Source: Acinetobacter sp. (lineage in GTDB: Bacteria > Pseudomonadota > Gammaproteobacteria > Pseudomonadales > Moraxellaceae). From it: 7,126 bases of DNA. The notes beneath the pieces are model-generated. The model did not search any database. It was not told the DNA's origin and was given only the letters and a program-made list of their open reading frames with translations. Positions 6,871 to 7,126 of the stretch are shown here, in pieces. Made by a program: the position numbers and the translations under genes. The stretch covers positions 1 to 7,126 of the forward strand of contig SSHD01000092.1 of the NCBI GenBank assembly GCA_008017255.1. Direction: 5' to 3'. Positions within the stretch are counted from its first letter, which is position 1. The number at the start of each line of letters is the position of its first letter.

Positions 6871-6910
6871 GAATAAGTTGCATGCAAAATACATTTTATG
6901 CAACTTATTC
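6871..6910 (+). terminator. Long hairpin after the GYF_2-RDD gene, probable terminator
   Basis: GAATAAGTTGCAT (6871-6883) and ATGCAACTTATTC (6898-6910) form a perfect 13-bp stem. The 14-nt loop can pair further (AAAAT with ATTTT). It starts 16 bp after the stop codon. The following sequence TTATAG has no real T-run, so it may be a weak terminator or an mRNA 3'-end stabiliser. Confidence 0.5.
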
Positions 6911-7038
6911 TTATAGCACCTTGAAAAATAATAAAAAGACATCCTCTTTATACAATCCCTACAAAATAAATCGGGTTTTAAAACAAGTATTTCAGTGCAC
7001 TATAGCTGTAGCTTAGTTCCCCAAGATAAGGCATAATG

Positions 7039-7080
7039 TCCTACAACGTAGCGGTGTCGGATCATTGTTGGGTTTTTTTA
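7039..7080 (+). terminator. Weak hairpin with a seven-T run, possible terminator of an unseen transcript
   Basis: CCTACAA (7040-7046) can pair imperfectly with TTGTTGGG (7065-7072), directly followed by seven T (7073-7079). The stem is bulged and the loop is 18 nt. It could end readthrough from the GYF_2-RDD gene or a small RNA made from 6911-7080; no open reading frame of note is present there. The rest of 6911-7038 shows nothing I can assign. Confidence 0.3.
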
Positions 7081-7108
7081 TAAAAGCTAGATAAGCAGCA
7101 TGCGGCAC

Positions 7109-7114
7109 TATAAT
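7109..7114 (+). promoter_or_regulatory. Candidate -10 box near the right edge
   Basis: A perfect TATAAT follows GCGGCAC and precedes CGCTATCCC. The -35 region (7086-7092) is poor. It may drive a gene just beyond the window. A lone -10 hexamer in AT-rich DNA is weak evidence. Confidence 0.3.
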
Positions 7115-7126
7115 CGCTATCCCATA

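Noticed and set aside
7008..7075. A tRNA-like string (GTAGCTTAGTT) near the right end
   Set aside because: No acceptor stem, no TTCGAAT-type T-loop and no cloverleaf pairing could be made.
1..7126. CRISPR array, toxin-antitoxin pair, phage or insertion-sequence genes
   Set aside because: No regularly spaced direct repeats, transposase, integrase or toxin-like small gene pair is visible on either strand.

Overview
The window looks like ordinary chromosome of a gamma-proteobacterium in the Moraxellaceae, most likely Acinetobacter. This rests on AT-rich base composition, the very Acinetobacter-like PpsA and PpsR protein sequences, and the style of the intergenic hairpins. The genus call is from recognition of protein sequence, not from a database search.

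Layout, left to right. (1) The 3' part of a plus-strand gene for an exported glycine-zipper protein with a tyrosine/arginine-rich repeat tail; its start lies off the left edge, and a strong terminator follows. (2) A luciferase-like (YhbW-type) flavin monooxygenase gene with a good ribosome binding site. A promoter candidate is overlaid by two identical 20-bp dyads. The gene is broken by a single in-frame TAA at codon 32, with the remaining 311 codons intact. (3) A minus-strand gene for a secreted protein of unknown function, convergent with the monooxygenase. (4) A gap of about 180 bp holding a terminator and a 100-bp nested palindrome that looks like a small interspersed repeat. (5) The divergent pair ppsR (minus) and ppsA (plus): PEP synthase and the bifunctional kinase/phosphorylase that switches it off and on. 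(6) A tight UUCG-loop terminator after ppsA, then a short gene for a GYF_2-RDD inner-membrane protein. (7) A right-hand non-coding stretch of 272 bp with a long hairpin, a weak terminator-like structure and a good -10 box near the edge.

How the genes work together. PpsA makes phosphoenolpyruvate from pyruvate and ATP, the first step of gluconeogenesis from pyruvate and lactate. PpsR phosphorylates a threonine two residues before the PpsA catalytic histidine to inactivate it, and reverses this with phosphate; both target residues are visible here (T416, H418). The other genes show no functional link to this pair.

I see no defence system, phage, integron or novel multi-gene system. The points most worth a second look are the twin operators upstream of the broken monooxygenase gene, the nonsense codon itself, and the nested palindrome between ppsR and its apparent terminator.
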